From positions 2,232,001-2,296,000 of the forward strand of contig JACKCR010000002.1 of NCBI GenBank assembly GCA_020633975.1: 64,000 bases of DNA. The letters run 5' to 3'. Positions within the stretch are counted from its first letter, which is position 1. Each line of letters begins with the position of its first letter. The notes under the pieces are model-generated. The model did not search any database and was not told the DNA's origin. It was given only the letters and a program-made list of their open reading frames with translations. Positions 32,831-43,335 of this stretch are shown here, in pieces. Made by a program: the position numbers and the translations under genes. The DNA comes from Candidatus Eiseniibacteriota bacterium. Its GTDB lineage: Bacteria > Eisenbacteria > RBG-16-71-46 > CAIMUX01.

Positions 32831-34930
32831 ATGACCCACGAGAAGAAGCTCGGTGAGATCCTGGTCGAGAATGGGCTCGTAACCCAGGAACAGCTCGACG
32901 AGATCGTCGCGCACCAGAGCGTCCATCCCGAGCAGCCGCTCGGCCAGATCTGCATCGACCGACGCCTGGTCAGTCGGGAGGAGATGCAGACACTGCTCCG
33001 TACCTATCAGAAGCGTCTCCCGCTCGGCGAGATGCTGCTCCAGTCCGGGGACATCGACCCGGAACAGCTCGAGGCCGCCAAGCAGATCCAGGACTCGCGT
33101 GGGCTTCGGCTAGGAGATGCACTCACCCAAATGGACGCGATCGACGACGTGCGTCTCTGTGAGGTTCTCGCCCGTCAGTTCAACCTCCCCGTCGTCTCGC
33201 TGGAAACGCTCACACCTCCGGCCCGAGTGCGCGGACTGATCAACCCGAGCTACGCGGCCCAGCACCAGGTGGTCCCGATCTCGCTCCTCGGTTCGCGTCT
33301 CACGATCGCGCTGGCAGACCCGAACCTTCTCCACTGCGCGAACGAGCTGTCCGCGGTCACCGGACTTCCGGTCGACGTCGTCCTCTCTCCTCGAAGCCAC
33401 ATCTACTCGTTCTACCGGAAGCTCTACGGCAAGGAGCCCTCCAAGGAGCTGGCCCGGGGCACGCGGACGGAACGTCTCGGGTTGGAACAAGAGGGACCGA
33501 GTACCGGCGAAGTCGACGACGTCGGCAATGCGGACGATCCCTGGGCCGAACCGGAAGGGGCCGAGTCCGCTTCCCTGCTCGGGCAGGCGGAGTCTGGAAT
33601 CGAAGTGCTGGAGACAGACGTCGCTCCGCAGCTCCGGGACTTCGAGAACGTCCGCACGGCCGAGGATAGCCCGGTGGTCCAGATTCTGGTCCAGACGGTG
33701 ATCTCGCGTGCCCTCGCGCTCGGCGCGAGCGACATCCACCTGGAGCGTGGCCCCAACGGCGCGGGATTGCGCCTCCGGATCGACGGAGTCCTCCATCGCT
33801 ACCGCCTCGACGACCTCGACGCGCCGTTCCAGGGGAACTACCGGTCCGTCGTAGCGAGGTTCAAGATCCTCGCGCAGATGGACATCACCGAGAAGCGGCG
33901 CCCTCAGGACGGCAGCTACCGGATGCTGATCCGGCGGAACGGCAAGCTCTCGAACGTCGACTTCCGTATCTCGACCGTCCCCGGCCGATTCGGCGAAGGC
34001 ATGGTCATCCGTCTCCTCGATCAGAGACGAGCCCCCCGCTCGCTCGAGAGTCTCGGGATGACGTCTCGCGTACGTCGGACGTTCGTGCAGTCGCTCAGCC
34101 GTCCCAGTGGAATACTGCTCGTGACAGGACCCACCGGGTCCGGCAAGAGTTCGACGCTCTACGCCGCGCTTCGGACGCTCGCGTCTCCCAAACTCAAGAT
34201 CCTGACGGCAGAGGACCCGATCGAATACACCCACCCCGGCATCTTCCAGACGGAAGTGAATGCCGACATCGGGAACAGCTTCGCGCGCTATCTGAGGAGC
34301 TTCCTCCGCCAGGACCCGGATGTGATCATGGTCGGCGAAATCCGCGACAGTGAGACGGCCGAGATGGCGCTACGCGCGGCTCAGACGGGCCACTTGCTAC
34401 TCAGCACGCTCCACTCGATCGACTCGACGTCGACGATCCAACGTCTCCTCGATCTCGAGATGGAACCGAACAGCATCGCGTCGTCCCTCAACGCGGTTCT
34501 CGCCCAGAGGTTGATCCGGCGCACCTGTAGCGCATGCGTCGAGAGCTACACTCCGGCCGAAGAAGTGTTGGCCGAGTGGTTCCCGTCTTCCCCGCCCAGC
34601 ATCGACTGGAAGCGCGGGCGCGGCTGCCCGCGTTGCAACCAGACGGGGTACTCCGGCCGTGACGCGATCACCGAGTTCTGGATCCCAACACCGGAAGAGC
34701 AGATCCTCATCAACAAGCGCACCGAGTCCGAGGCACTGCGTGAGGTCGCACTCGACCACACGACCAGCCTGGCCGAGGACGCACTCCTCAAGTCGATGCG
34801 TGGAGTCACCACCTTGGAAGAGGCGATGCGCGTCGTTCCGTTCGAGGACATTCGCCGCACCCGGGAACGCGGTCCGTCCCGTGTACTCGCAGAGTTCCGA
34901 GGCAACGAGACGGCGACCGAGGCGGCGTAG
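32831..34930 (+). CDS. PilB/GspE-type secretion ATPase
   Basis: 699 residues; the ATG at 32831 has GAGCGAGGG upstream. Two N-terminal GspE-type (MshEN-like) domains are visible: LGEILVENGLVTQEQLDEIVAHQ and PLGEMLLQSGDIDPEQLEAA, with LARQFNLPVVSLETL after them; such domains can bind c-di-GMP. A variable acidic linker precedes the ATPase: GPTGSGKSSTLYAALRTL (Walker A), RQDPDVIMVGEIRDSETAEMA (Walker B) and a four-cysteine zinc loop (RTCSACVE.. and GCPRCNQTGYSGR). It powers type IV pilus extension or type II secretion. No other pilus gene is nearby, so it is an orphan here. Its stop lies 4 bp from the convergent murA stop. Confidence 0.9.
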   Translation: MTHEKKLGEILVENGLVTQEQLDEIVAHQSVHPEQPLGQICIDRRLVSREEMQTLLRTYQKRLPLGEMLLQSGDIDPEQLEAAKQIQDSRGLRLGDALTQMDAIDDVRLCEVLARQFNLPVVSLETLTPPARVRGLINPSYAAQHQVVPISLLGSRLTIALADPNLLHCANELSAVTGLPVDVVLSPRSHIYSFYRKLYGKEPSKELARGTRTERLGLEQEGPSTGEVDDVGNADDPWAEPEGAESASLLGQAESGIEVLETDVAPQLRDFENVRTAEDSPVVQILVQTVISRALALGASDIHLERGPNGAGLRLRIDGVLHRYRLDDLDAPFQGNYRSVVARFKILAQMDITEKRRPQDGSYRMLIRRNGKLSNVDFRISTVPGRFGEGMVIRLLDQRRAPRSLESLGMTSRVRRTFVQSLSRPSGILLVTGPTGSGKSSTLYAALRTLASPKLKILTAEDPIEYTHPGIFQTEVNADIGNSFARYLRSFLRQDPDVIMVGEIRDSETAEMALRAAQTGHLLLSTLHSIDSTSTIQRLLDLEMEPNSIASSLNAVLAQRLIRRTCSACVESYTPAEEVLAEWFPSSPPSIDWKRGRGCPRCNQTGYSGRDAITEFWIPTPEEQILINKRTESEALREVALDHTTSLAEDALLKSMRGVTTLEEAMRVVPFEDIRRTRERGPSRVLAEFRGNETATEAA

Positions 34931-34934
34931 GACT

Positions 34935-36203
34935 CTACGGCCCTTCTTCGGTGAAGCGGTCGATCTCGGCTCCAAGCGTCGAGAGCCGCTCTTCGATCCG
35001 CTCGTAGCCGCGGTCGATGTGATAGACGCGGTGGACGATCGTCTCACCTTCCGCGACGAGGCCGCCCAGAACCATCGCGCAGGACGCGCGCAGGTCTGTC
35101 GAGAGCACGTGCGCGCCGGTCAACTTCGGAACGCCGGTGACCCGCGCGACCGGACCGTCGAGCTTGATGTTCGCGCCGAGCCGCTGAAGCTCCGGAACGT
35201 GGCTGAACCGGTCCGAGTAGATCGTCTCCTTCACCACTCCGGTGCCGTCCGCCACGCAGAGAAGAGCCATGAAGATGGCCTGGAGATCGGTCGGGAACCC
35301 CGGGTAGACCTGTGTCGTCAGGTCGATCGCGCGGAGACGTTCCGGCCCCTGCACTTCGAGAGACCGCCCCTCGACTTCGATGCCGACGCCCATGTCGTGG
35401 AGCCGGTCGAACACGATCGCCATCTGGTCGGGCCGCACACCTTCGAGGTGCGCGCGGCCACCAGTGATCGCGATCGCGGCCATGATCGTTCCCGTCTCGA
35501 TCCGGTCCGGGATGTTCTCGAACTCGACCGGGTGTAGGCCCTCGACTCCGTCGATTGCGATCGTCGTCGTCCCGTGCCCTTCGATCTTCGCTCCGGCCGC
35601 GATGAGGAAGTCCGCGAGCGCAGTGATCTCGGGCTCACGCGCCGCGTTCTCGATCACGGTTCGTCCCTTGGCGAGCACCGCCGCCATCATGACATTGCCG
35701 GTCGCCCCCACGCTCGAGACGTCGAACGAGATGTGGGCACCGCGCAGTCCGCCCTTGGGCGCTTCGGCTACGACGTATCCTTGGTCGAGCGACACCTTGG
35801 CGCCGAGCAGCTCCATACCACGGAGGTGAAGGTCGACCGGACGCGGTCCCCACGCACACCCTCCGGGGAGCGAGACCCGTGCCTTCCCGAGTCGGGCGAG
35901 CAACGGCCCGAGCACGTAGATCGACGCGCGCATCCGGCGGACCATGTCCCACGGAGCTTCGTGCGACGTCAGCTCCGTCGCGTCCACTTGAAAGCAGTGA
36001 TCCTCGTACCCGGCCACGACACCGAGGTGCTCCAGCACCCGCTGCATGGTGACGACGTCGCGAAGGTGCGGCACGCGGCGAAGGAAGATGCGGCCAGGAA
36101 TGAGAAGCGCAGCAGCGAGAATCGGGAGCGCCGCGTTCTTGGAACCACCAACGGTGGTAGAGCCCCCGAGGGTCCTTCCTCCACGAATCCGGAATGCGTC
36201 CAT
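34935..36203 (-). CDS. murA: UDP-N-acetylglucosamine 1-carboxyvinyltransferase
   Basis: 422 residues, normal for MurA, which transfers enolpyruvate from PEP to UDP-GlcNAc in the first committed step of peptidoglycan synthesis. FRIRGGRTLGGSTTVGGSKNAALPILAAALL (read in parts) is the N-terminal KNAALP block; the fosfomycin-target Cys is present in LPGGCAWGPRPVDLHL. Further blocks: PYPGFPTDLQA-equivalent VYPGFPTDLQAIFMAL, and DLRASCAMVLGGLVAEGETIV. Last gene of the rho-rpmE-prfA-prmC-murA block, 57 bp after prmC. Confidence 0.95.
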   Translation of the reverse strand: MDAFRIRGGRTLGGSTTVGGSKNAALPILAAALLIPGRIFLRRVPHLRDVVTMQRVLEHLGVVAGYEDHCFQVDATELTSHEAPWDMVRRMRASIYVLGPLLARLGKARVSLPGGCAWGPRPVDLHLRGMELLGAKVSLDQGYVVAEAPKGGLRGAHISFDVSSVGATGNVMMAAVLAKGRTVIENAAREPEITALADFLIAAGAKIEGHGTTTIAIDGVEGLHPVEFENIPDRIETGTIMAAIAITGGRAHLEGVRPDQMAIVFDRLHDMGVGIEVEGRSLEVQGPERLRAIDLTTQVYPGFPTDLQAIFMALLCVADGTGVVKETIYSDRFSHVPELQRLGANIKLDGPVARVTGVPKLTGAHVLSTDLRASCAMVLGGLVAEGETIVHRVYHIDRGYERIEERLSTLGAEIDRFTEEGP

Positions 36204-36260
36204 GTCGTTCCTTTCGAGCGGCGGGTGCGAGGGTGGGGATCGTAGCGCGCCCGCGCCTGG

Positions 36261-37316
36261 CTACCAAGGGGAGAGCGATCCGCGTCTCTCTGCGATGACA
36301 CCCCGCTCCCGACCCGTGAGGTCCCGATATCGCTCCAACAAGCCGAATCCGTAGTTTTCGAGCAGCGAAACGACTCGGTCGGCTTGATCGAGCGCGAGCT
36401 CGAACGCGAGAAGTCCGCCCGGCCGCAGCAATCGCGCGGCGTCCGCGACGATCCGGGTGACGAGAACCAGCCCGTCCGGACCACCGTCGAGCGCGAGGCG
36501 TGGCTCGTGATCCCGAACCTCCGGCGCGAGCGACTCGATCTCGTGGGACGGGATGTACGGCGGGTTCGAGACGATGACGTCGATCGCGAGCGCGGAACCT
36601 GACGGAGCAGGGGCCGGAACGCCCGCCGGCGGAGACGCCGGAACTCCGGCCACTGACGCAGACGCCGGAACGCCGCCCACCGGCGCAGACGACGGACCTG
36701 CATCCGGTCCGTTCGCGGGCCGATCCCAAGTCGACCGGTGCGTCCCCGATCCGACGACCGAACCGAGCAAGTCTGCGCGGACGAAGCCGACGCTTCGCTC
36801 ACGCGGGAGCGTTCGCTCCCGGTTCCGCCGCGCCCAGCGGAGCGCCTCTCTCGACCGGTCCAGACCGAGGCCGTGGAGCGCAGGAAACCGGTGGAGAAGC
36901 GCGAGCAGGATCGCCCCGCTCCCGGTGCCGACGTCGACGAGCAGAGGAGCATGGATACCGGCCCACGAATCGAGTTTCGGTTCGATCCGGGCGCTCAGCC
37001 GCTCCACCAGGACTTCTGTCTCCGGCCTCGGGATGAGGACGCCGGGCCCGACCTCCAGTTCGAGCTCGCAGAACGGCACCGTCCCGAGTAGGTACTGGAG
37101 AGGCTCCCTTGCTGCGCGACGGGCCAGGAGCGACTCGAGGCGTTCGTCCGCCGCTGGATCGAGAGAAGAGGCGAAGTCGAGCAGGAGGAACGCCCGCGGA
37201 TCGATCCCAAGCGCGGCGCGGAGCAGCTCCCGTGCCTCGACCTCTGGCGCGTCGGACTGGAGAGCGGACAGCCGCGCACAGGCGCTCCGCCAAGCTTCGC
37301 GAACGGTTCGCAGCAC
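36261..37316 (-). CDS. prmC: Release-factor glutamine methyltransferase with internal insert
   Basis: 351 residues, about 60-70 more than usual. GTG start at 37316. The N-terminal helical domain (REAWRSACARLSALQSDAPEVEARELL) binds the release factor; the catalytic domain has LVDVGTGSGAILLALLHRFP (motif I) and the diagnostic NPPYIP. Between these, just before DVIVSNPPYIP, lies a Gly/Ala/Pro/Ser/Val-rich insert with repeated GVPAS-like units (about 36583-36740). The enzyme methylates the Gln of the GGQ motif in RF1/RF2. It follows prfA by 39 bp in the same operon. The insert lies next to the active site in sequence, so whether activity is kept must be tested. Confidence 0.9.
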   Translation of the reverse strand: MLRTVREAWRSACARLSALQSDAPEVEARELLRAALGIDPRAFLLLDFASSLDPAADERLESLLARRAAREPLQYLLGTVPFCELELEVGPGVLIPRPETEVLVERLSARIEPKLDSWAGIHAPLLVDVGTGSGAILLALLHRFPALHGLGLDRSREALRWARRNRERTLPRERSVGFVRADLLGSVVGSGTHRSTWDRPANGPDAGPSSAPVGGVPASASVAGVPASPPAGVPAPAPSGSALAIDVIVSNPPYIPSHEIESLAPEVRDHEPRLALDGGPDGLVLVTRIVADAARLLRPGGLLAFELALDQADRVVSLLENYGFGLLERYRDLTGRERGVIAERRGSLSPW

Positions 37317-37355
37317 GCGCGTCTCGTCCCGGCTAGGCCGACGCCGAGCGCGCCA

Positions 37356-38438
37356 TCACGCCTTCGAGACTTCGGCCGCGAGGCGCGCCTCGGAGTCCGC
37401 CAACCGCAGGGCCTGGATCAGGGGAAGGATGTCGCCTTCCATCGTCACCGGCAGGTTGTAGAGGGTGAGGTTGATCCGGTGATCGGTCACTCGCCCCTGG
37501 GGGAAGTTGTAGGTGCGGACCTTGGCGCTCCGGTCCCCGGTCGACACCATCGACCGGCGTGCAGCTGCCGTCTCCTCGTCCTTCTTCTGGCGCTCGTGGT
37601 CGAGCAGACGCGCCATGAGGATCTTCATCGCCTTGTTCTTGTTCTTGAGCTGGCTCCGCTCATCCTGGCACTGCACGACGATCCCGGTCGGGAGGTGCTT
37701 GATCCGGACCGCGGAGTCCGTCGTGTTGACCGACTGCCCGCCGGGACCGGACGACCGAAACACGTCGATCTTGAGGTCCTTCTCCTCGATGTCGACGTCT
37801 ACCTCCTCCGCTTCGGGAAGCACCGCGACGCTCACGGCAGACGTATGGATCCGTCCCTGCGCTTCCGTGGCGGGAACGCGCTGCACCCGGTGGACACCGC
37901 TCTCGAACTTGAACGTGCCGTACGCCTCCTCGCCATGGACCGCGAAGATCATTTCCTTGAGGCCGCCGATCTCGTTCTGGCTCGAGTCCATCTCCTCGAT
38001 CTTGAATCCTTGGGTCTCGGCGAACTTGAGATACATCCGGAAGAGGTCGCGCGCGAAGAGCGTGGCTTCGTCTCCCCCCGCTCCGGCCCGGATTTCGACG
38101 ATCGCATTTCGGTCATCGGCGGGGTCCCGCGGGGTGAGGAGTAGCTTCAGCTCCTGCTCGGACGTCTCGACCGCTTCGCGCGCCTCCGGAAGCTCGAGCT
38201 CCGCCATCTCGGCGAGCTCCGCGTCGTCGCCCTGAAGCGCCTCGTCGAGCTCCTCTACGTTCTCGAGCGCACGCCCGTGAACGTTCATCGCCTCGAGGAT
38301 CGCGTCGAGCCGGTTCCGCTCCCGACCGAGCCGCTTCATTTCACGGGCGTCGCCCAGGACTTTCGGGTCCATGAGTTCGCGGTTGATCTCTTCGAGACGG
38401 TCCGCGAGCTGTGACTTGTTCCTCAGCAGATCGATCAT
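37356..38438 (-). CDS. prfA: Peptide chain release factor 1
   Basis: 360 residues from the ATG at 38438, which gives the standard RF1 length and N-terminus ([18 protein letters not shown]) and has GAGGAACC upstream; the longer frame to 38516 adds an unlikely leader. The catalytic GGQ is in [18 protein letters not shown]; the PxT tripeptide-anticodon block is [19 protein letters not shown]1 recognises UAA and UAG and releases the finished chain. The terminator of rpmE lies in the 135-bp gap upstream, so prfA probably has its own promoter or read-through transcription. Confidence 0.95.
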   Translation of the reverse strand: MIDLLRNKSQLADRLEEINRELMDPKVLGDAREMKRLGRERNRLDAILEAMNVHGRALENVEELDEALQGDDAELAEMAELELPEAREAVETSEQELKLLLTPRDPADDRNAIVEIRAGAGGDEATLFARDLFRMYLKFAETQGFKIEEMDSSQNEIGGLKEMIFAVHGEEAYGTFKFESGVHRVQRVPATEAQGRIHTSAVSVAVLPEAEEVDVDIEEKDLKIDVFRSSGPGGQSVNTTDSAVRIKHLPTGIVVQCQDERSQLKNKNKAMKILMARLLDHERQKKDEETAAARRSMVSTGDRSAKVRTYNFPQGRVTDHRINLTLYNLPVTMEGDILPLIQALRLADSEARLAAEVSKA

Positions 38439-38511
38439 GGTTCCTCGCCAGCCCTCCGGCTGCCCTCGTCCGTCCGGCCCTCGTCTGTCCACCGGCTCTA
38501 CCCGTTCCGCC

Positions 38512-38554
38512 CTCAAAAAAGAGAGAGACCCCGGAGGTTACACCACCGGGGTCT
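38512..38554 (-). terminator. Rho-independent terminator after rpmE
   Basis: On the minus strand AGACCCCGG (38554-38546) and CCGGGGTCT (38534-38526) form a perfect 9-bp stem with an 11-base loop, followed by CTCTCTTTTTTG (38525-38514). It separates rpmE from prfA. Confidence 0.85.
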
Positions 38555-38573
38555 GCTCAATGGGACTGCGTCG

Positions 38574-38798
38574 CTAACGCTGGGCCGTGATCCTCACCGC
38601 CTCCGTCGCCCGCGCACCTTCGTGCACGAACGGCGCGGCCGGGCGCAGGGCCCGTCCGGATGGGTGGCAAGACGAACAGATCTCGACTCGGAAGTCCGAC
38701 CTTACGGTCGAGCGCGTACGGAAAGAGTTCCCGCACGCGCAGCGAACAGTGATATCGAAGTATTCCGGCTGGCTACTCCCCCATGACATCGATTTCAC
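38574..38798 (-). CDS. rpmE: Ribosomal protein bL31 with aberrant C-terminus
   Basis: 74 residues. The N-terminal two thirds are clearly bL31: [22 protein letters not shown] and EICSSCHP, with the zinc ligands of the C+ type (Cys20, Cys22, Cys41, Cys44). After CHP the usual FYTGKQK..DTAGRVERF..R segment is missing; instead there are 28 residues rich in Arg/Ala/Pro ([20 protein letters not shown]..) to the stop. Either the tail has diverged or a frameshift replaced it. The other frames of the same DNA do not restore a clean consensus. Position between rho and prfA is the classical one. The intrinsic terminator after it makes this gene its own unit. Confidence 0.85.
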   Translation of the reverse strand: MKSMSWGSSQPEYFDITVRCACGNSFRTRSTVRSDFRVEICSSCHPSGRALRPAAPFVHEGARATEAVRITAQR

Positions 38799-39218
38799 GC
38801 TCCTCGGGTTCGGAAATCAACGGTCTCCTCGGGACTTGAAGAGAATAGCGCACCTCCTCACGACCGGGAAGCTGTTCACCAACGTCCCCCTAACCGATTC
38901 AGGAACAGGGTGATAGGAGACCGGACGGACAGAGCCTCTGGTCGCCGGATCCAGAACCGAGGGAAAACCCCTTGTTTTTGAGCCTTCGGCCGAGTCACGG
39001 ATCGCAGAAACACGTATGCATTCTTCTGATTCCAGCTAGAAGTGGAACAGATGAGAGGACTACCGAACACAGGCTGGGCGTAGGGCTTAGCGTCGAGGGG
39101 GCCCGGTACTGACGACGAGGCCCACCTCCAGGTAGGAGACGGGCCTCGAGATACCAAGGTCGTTCCTCGTTCCGCGCGGCAACAGGAGGCCGCCGAGGGA
39201 CCGGCGTCGCCGGGTCGT
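38799..39218. other. Intergenic region between rho and rpmE
   Basis: 420 bp, less GC-rich than the surrounding genes. It lies downstream of rho and upstream of rpmE on the minus strand, so it holds the end of the rho transcript and probably the rpmE promoter and leader. The hairpin at 39116-39148 is listed separately. No clear promoter hexamers and no gene were identified. Confidence 0.5.
39116..39148 (-). terminator. Hairpin downstream of rho
   Basis: CGAGGCCC (39116-39123) and GGGCCTCG (39141-39148) pair perfectly, with inner CTCC/GGAG pairing. No T-run follows on the minus strand. A stable 3' end or weak terminator about 70 bp after the rho stop is likely. Confidence 0.5.
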
Positions 39219-40544
<1,326 letters not shown>

Positions 40545-40732
40545 AACTCTCAGTAGGGGGGTTGGTAGGAAGTGTTCGTCTACACCCGGCCGCCGGTTCC
40601 AGGAAAATGGCGTAGATCACCTGGGAAACTGGGATCGGGTAGGAAATCGATCGGTGAGAATCGGCACGGGTCGTCCAGGACCTGTACCTGCGTGGACCGT
40701 AGGTGAGGGCCGGAACGCCTGTCAAGCGCCAA

Positions 40733-41824
40733 TCACTCGGCCTCCCCGTCCTCTCCAGAGGCCCAGAGACCACGCACGACGCGGCCGGCGTCCTCGAGTG
40801 ATGCATGTCTCGCCTGCCCCGGGGCCGACCGGCTCCAGTCCGGTGACCTACGACGAGCCGCGAGCCATTCGCGGGCGAACGCGCCGGAGCGCACTTCGTC
40901 CAGAACCTCACGGAACGTCTGCCGAAGGTGCTCGTCACCGATGCGGGGACCGCGGGTGAGGTCTCCGTAGAGCGCGGTGGAGCTGATCCGCCGGCGCATC
41001 CCTTCGATCCCGAATCTCTCGACCAGCTCGGCAGTGAGACGGAGTTGGTGTACGCACTCCAGGTAGGCGGCCTCCGGCGCGTAGCCCGCGGACACGAGCG
41101 TATCGAAGGCTGCTTGTGTGAGTGCGTTCATGCCGCCGCAGAGAACTGCCTGTTCTCCAAAGAGGTCGATGTCGACTTCGTCCTTCACCGTGGTGCGAAG
41201 GAGCCCCGCGCGGGCCGAACCGATCGCGGCCGCATACGCCCGGGCCCGCGCGTCGGCGACGCCGGAAGCGTCGCGATGAACCGCGAGAAGTGCCGGCACA
41301 CCTTCGCCGCCTTGATAGCGCTGCCTCACCTGCACACCCGGTCCCGCGGGTGCGACGACGAAGACGTCGTGGGTCTCGGGAATCGGCGGAGGGTCGTGCA
41401 CGAGGGAGAATCCGTGGGAGAACACCCACGCTCGCGTCCGAATCTCATCGCGAACGCCCTCGGACGCCGCCTCCGCATGCGTGCCGCTGGACGACGTCTC
41501 CGCTAAGCCCGCGGACCAGACCCCGTCGTCCAGACCGATCATCTGCGCGACGATTCCGGAGTGCAGTTCGTCCGGCGCAACCAACACGACGAGATCCGCG
41601 TTCGAAAGAACCGCGCCCAGAGGCAGGACATCGAATCCTGCCTTCTGGGCGCGCTGCCTGCTGGGACGACCAGGGTCCGCACCGATGACGACGCGGAAGC
41701 CCGAGTCCCTGAGATTCTGAGCCTGGGCCGTCCCCTGATTCCCGAACCCGACCACGGCGACCGTCCAACCCTCGATCGGGTCGAGCGGACAGTCGGCCAG
41801 GGTCAGAAGGGTCCGATCGGACAT
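40733..41824 (-). CDS. Ketol-acid reductoisomerase homologue with altered active-site Lys
   Basis: 363 residues. The NAD(P) domain shows VAVVGFGNQGTAQAQNLRDSG; the all-helical catalytic domain has DLFGEQAVLCGGMNALTQAAF (Asp and Glu that bind the two Mg ions), YLECVHQLRL and ISSTALYGDLTRGPRI (substrate Ser). VFSHGFSL keeps the active-site His. However, the conserved AP-K-GPG lysine, one of the catalytic residues of IlvC, is Ala (APAGPG; Ala160, codon 41345-41347). A Ser/Ala/Glu-rich insert (about 41420-41510) lies in the first domain. No other ilv gene is nearby. It may be a slow or divergent reductoisomerase, or have a different substrate. Confidence 0.85.
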   Translation of the reverse strand: MSDRTLLTLADCPLDPIEGWTVAVVGFGNQGTAQAQNLRDSGFRVVIGADPGRPSRQRAQKAGFDVLPLGAVLSNADLVVLVAPDELHSGIVAQMIGLDDGVWSAGLAETSSSGTHAEAASEGVRDEIRTRAWVFSHGFSLVHDPPPIPETHDVFVVAPAGPGVQVRQRYQGGEGVPALLAVHRDASGVADARARAYAAAIGSARAGLLRTTVKDEVDIDLFGEQAVLCGGMNALTQAAFDTLVSAGYAPEAAYLECVHQLRLTAELVERFGIEGMRRRISSTALYGDLTRGPRIGDEHLRQTFREVLDEVRSGAFAREWLAARRRSPDWSRSAPGQARHASLEDAGRVVRGLWASGEDGEAE

Positions 41825-41860
41825 GTCGACGGCACCAGAATCCCGCGAAGTGATGACCGA

Positions 41861-43168
41861 CTACTCCGTCGTCGCCGGAGCGATCTTCTCGAACTCGCCG
41901 GCGAAGATCTCCTTGCCGGACTGGAATGCGTATGCGTGTCCACGAGCCCAGTAGAACCAGACTTCGTAGATACCGCCGCCAGCGTCGCTGAACTTGCGGA
42001 TCTCGCCGGGCTCACCGGACTCACGATACCGATCGAGTTCCTGCGAGCGAGGGCCGTGCTTCTCCGCCAGGCTGCGAGCCTCGGCGGCGTTGAGCATCTC
42101 GCCTCCAGAGAGAGCCTGACCGACGAGCAGGTGGCCGAATCCGGCCGTCTTCTGGTCCATCTGCAGGAGGATCCGGCCGACCTGAACCCAGTTCGTCGAG
42201 TTCTTGGGATCGAGGTTGAGCAGCTCGTGCGCGAACTTGAGGGAGGTCTCTTGGTCTCCCATCGCACTGTTGAGGAGCATGAGGTTCTTCCTCACCTCGA
42301 GGTTTTCCGGCTCCATCTCGAGTACCGATTCGTACCCGCCGCGGGCCTCCGCGAGGAGTTCGGCTTTCCGAGCCGCATCTTCGTCTCCAACGTTGTCGGC
42401 CAACTCCCAGGCCACCGCGGCTCGGTTCTGAAGGCTCTCGATGTCGTTCGGGTCGATGGCGAGCGCCTTCGCGTAGAGATCGAGCGCGGCCGCGAGATAC
42501 TTCCTCGCCCCCACCGGGTCGCTCTCCCTCAACTCGATCGCCTTGGAGAAGCTCTCGTTCCCCTGACCCGAGTAGACCTGGAGGAGCATCTGATTGACCC
42601 GGTCCGAACTCTCTCCCGCCTCCGGATTCTGACGGAGTTCGTCGAAGGTCGCGAGGGCGTCATCGATCCGGCCGAGCTTGAGGTAGATGATGCCGAGATT
42701 GCTCCGAGCCTGCGTGTTCTGGGGATTGAACAGCAATGCGGTGTCGAGCTCAGCGAGCGCACTCTCGTACTTCGCCTTCGCGCCGTCCTCGTCCCCGGCG
42801 CCCTTCAGCTCTTCGGCTTCCTCGCTGAACGCCATGGCGCTGTTGAACCGGTTGCTGAAGAAGTGGTCGCGGTTCTGCTTGATGGTGTCGACGAGGGGAG
42901 TGCCTGGAGGCGCGAGTTCGGCTGCCTTGTCGAAGTTCTTCGCTGCGAGTTCGGTCTTACCCTGCTCGGCCTGGGACATCGCGAGGAACATCCACGCTTC
43001 CCCGTTCTCGGGGGTTTCCTCGACCGCGAGCTGGAAGTTCTCCTCCGCCCGGTCGTACCGCCCTTGGTCGTAGTGGAGCTTCCCTCCCGAGAGGTGAGGG
43101 TTGCTGCAAGCGGCAACGAAGACGAGGGTGCCCACGGCAACTGCCGCAAGCCAACGAGTGATACGCAC
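41861..43168 (-). CDS. TPR lipoprotein
   Basis: 435 residues from a GTG at 43168, about eight bases after AAGGGAG; this start gives a clean lipoprotein signal (WLAAVAVGTLVFVAACSN). The frame is open to 43264 but without signal-like features. At least five TPR repeats follow (AEENFQLAVEETPENGEAWM; ALAELDTALLFNPQNTQARSN; ALDLYAKALAIDPNDIESLQ; GYESVLEMEPENLEVRKN; AHELLNLDPKNSTNW). A C-terminal beta-rich domain ends the protein (IYEVWFYWARGHAYAFQSG). A periplasmic scaffold role is likely. The reductoisomerase homologue follows after 36 bp, suggesting co-transcription of unlike functions. Confidence 0.85.
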   Translation of the reverse strand: MRITRWLAAVAVGTLVFVAACSNPHLSGGKLHYDQGRYDRAEENFQLAVEETPENGEAWMFLAMSQAEQGKTELAAKNFDKAAELAPPGTPLVDTIKQNRDHFFSNRFNSAMAFSEEAEELKGAGDEDGAKAKYESALAELDTALLFNPQNTQARSNLGIIYLKLGRIDDALATFDELRQNPEAGESSDRVNQMLLQVYSGQGNESFSKAIELRESDPVGARKYLAAALDLYAKALAIDPNDIESLQNRAAVAWELADNVGDEDAARKAELLAEARGGYESVLEMEPENLEVRKNLMLLNSAMGDQETSLKFAHELLNLDPKNSTNWVQVGRILLQMDQKTAGFGHLLVGQALSGGEMLNAAEARSLAEKHGPRSQELDRYRESGEPGEIRKFSDAGGGIYEVWFYWARGHAYAFQSGKEIFAGEFEKIAPATTE

Positions 43169-43335
43169 GTCGGACTCTCCCTTCCTAAGAGATTGGTTCC
43201 CCGGCGGGAACGCCAGATCCGGCCTGGCGCGCAGAGAGTAGGCAGCCGATCTCCGGAGTGTCAAGGACCGGTCCGGAACGGTCGGTCAGCCCATGGGGCC
43301 TACGCCAGCCCGTTACATGAAACACGAAGCCCGCA

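Noticed and set aside
32279-32926. Extension of the 31814-32275 protein to 32926
   Set aside because: It would overlap the cupin gene antiparallel in function and the PilB gene start; motif content begins only after 32275.
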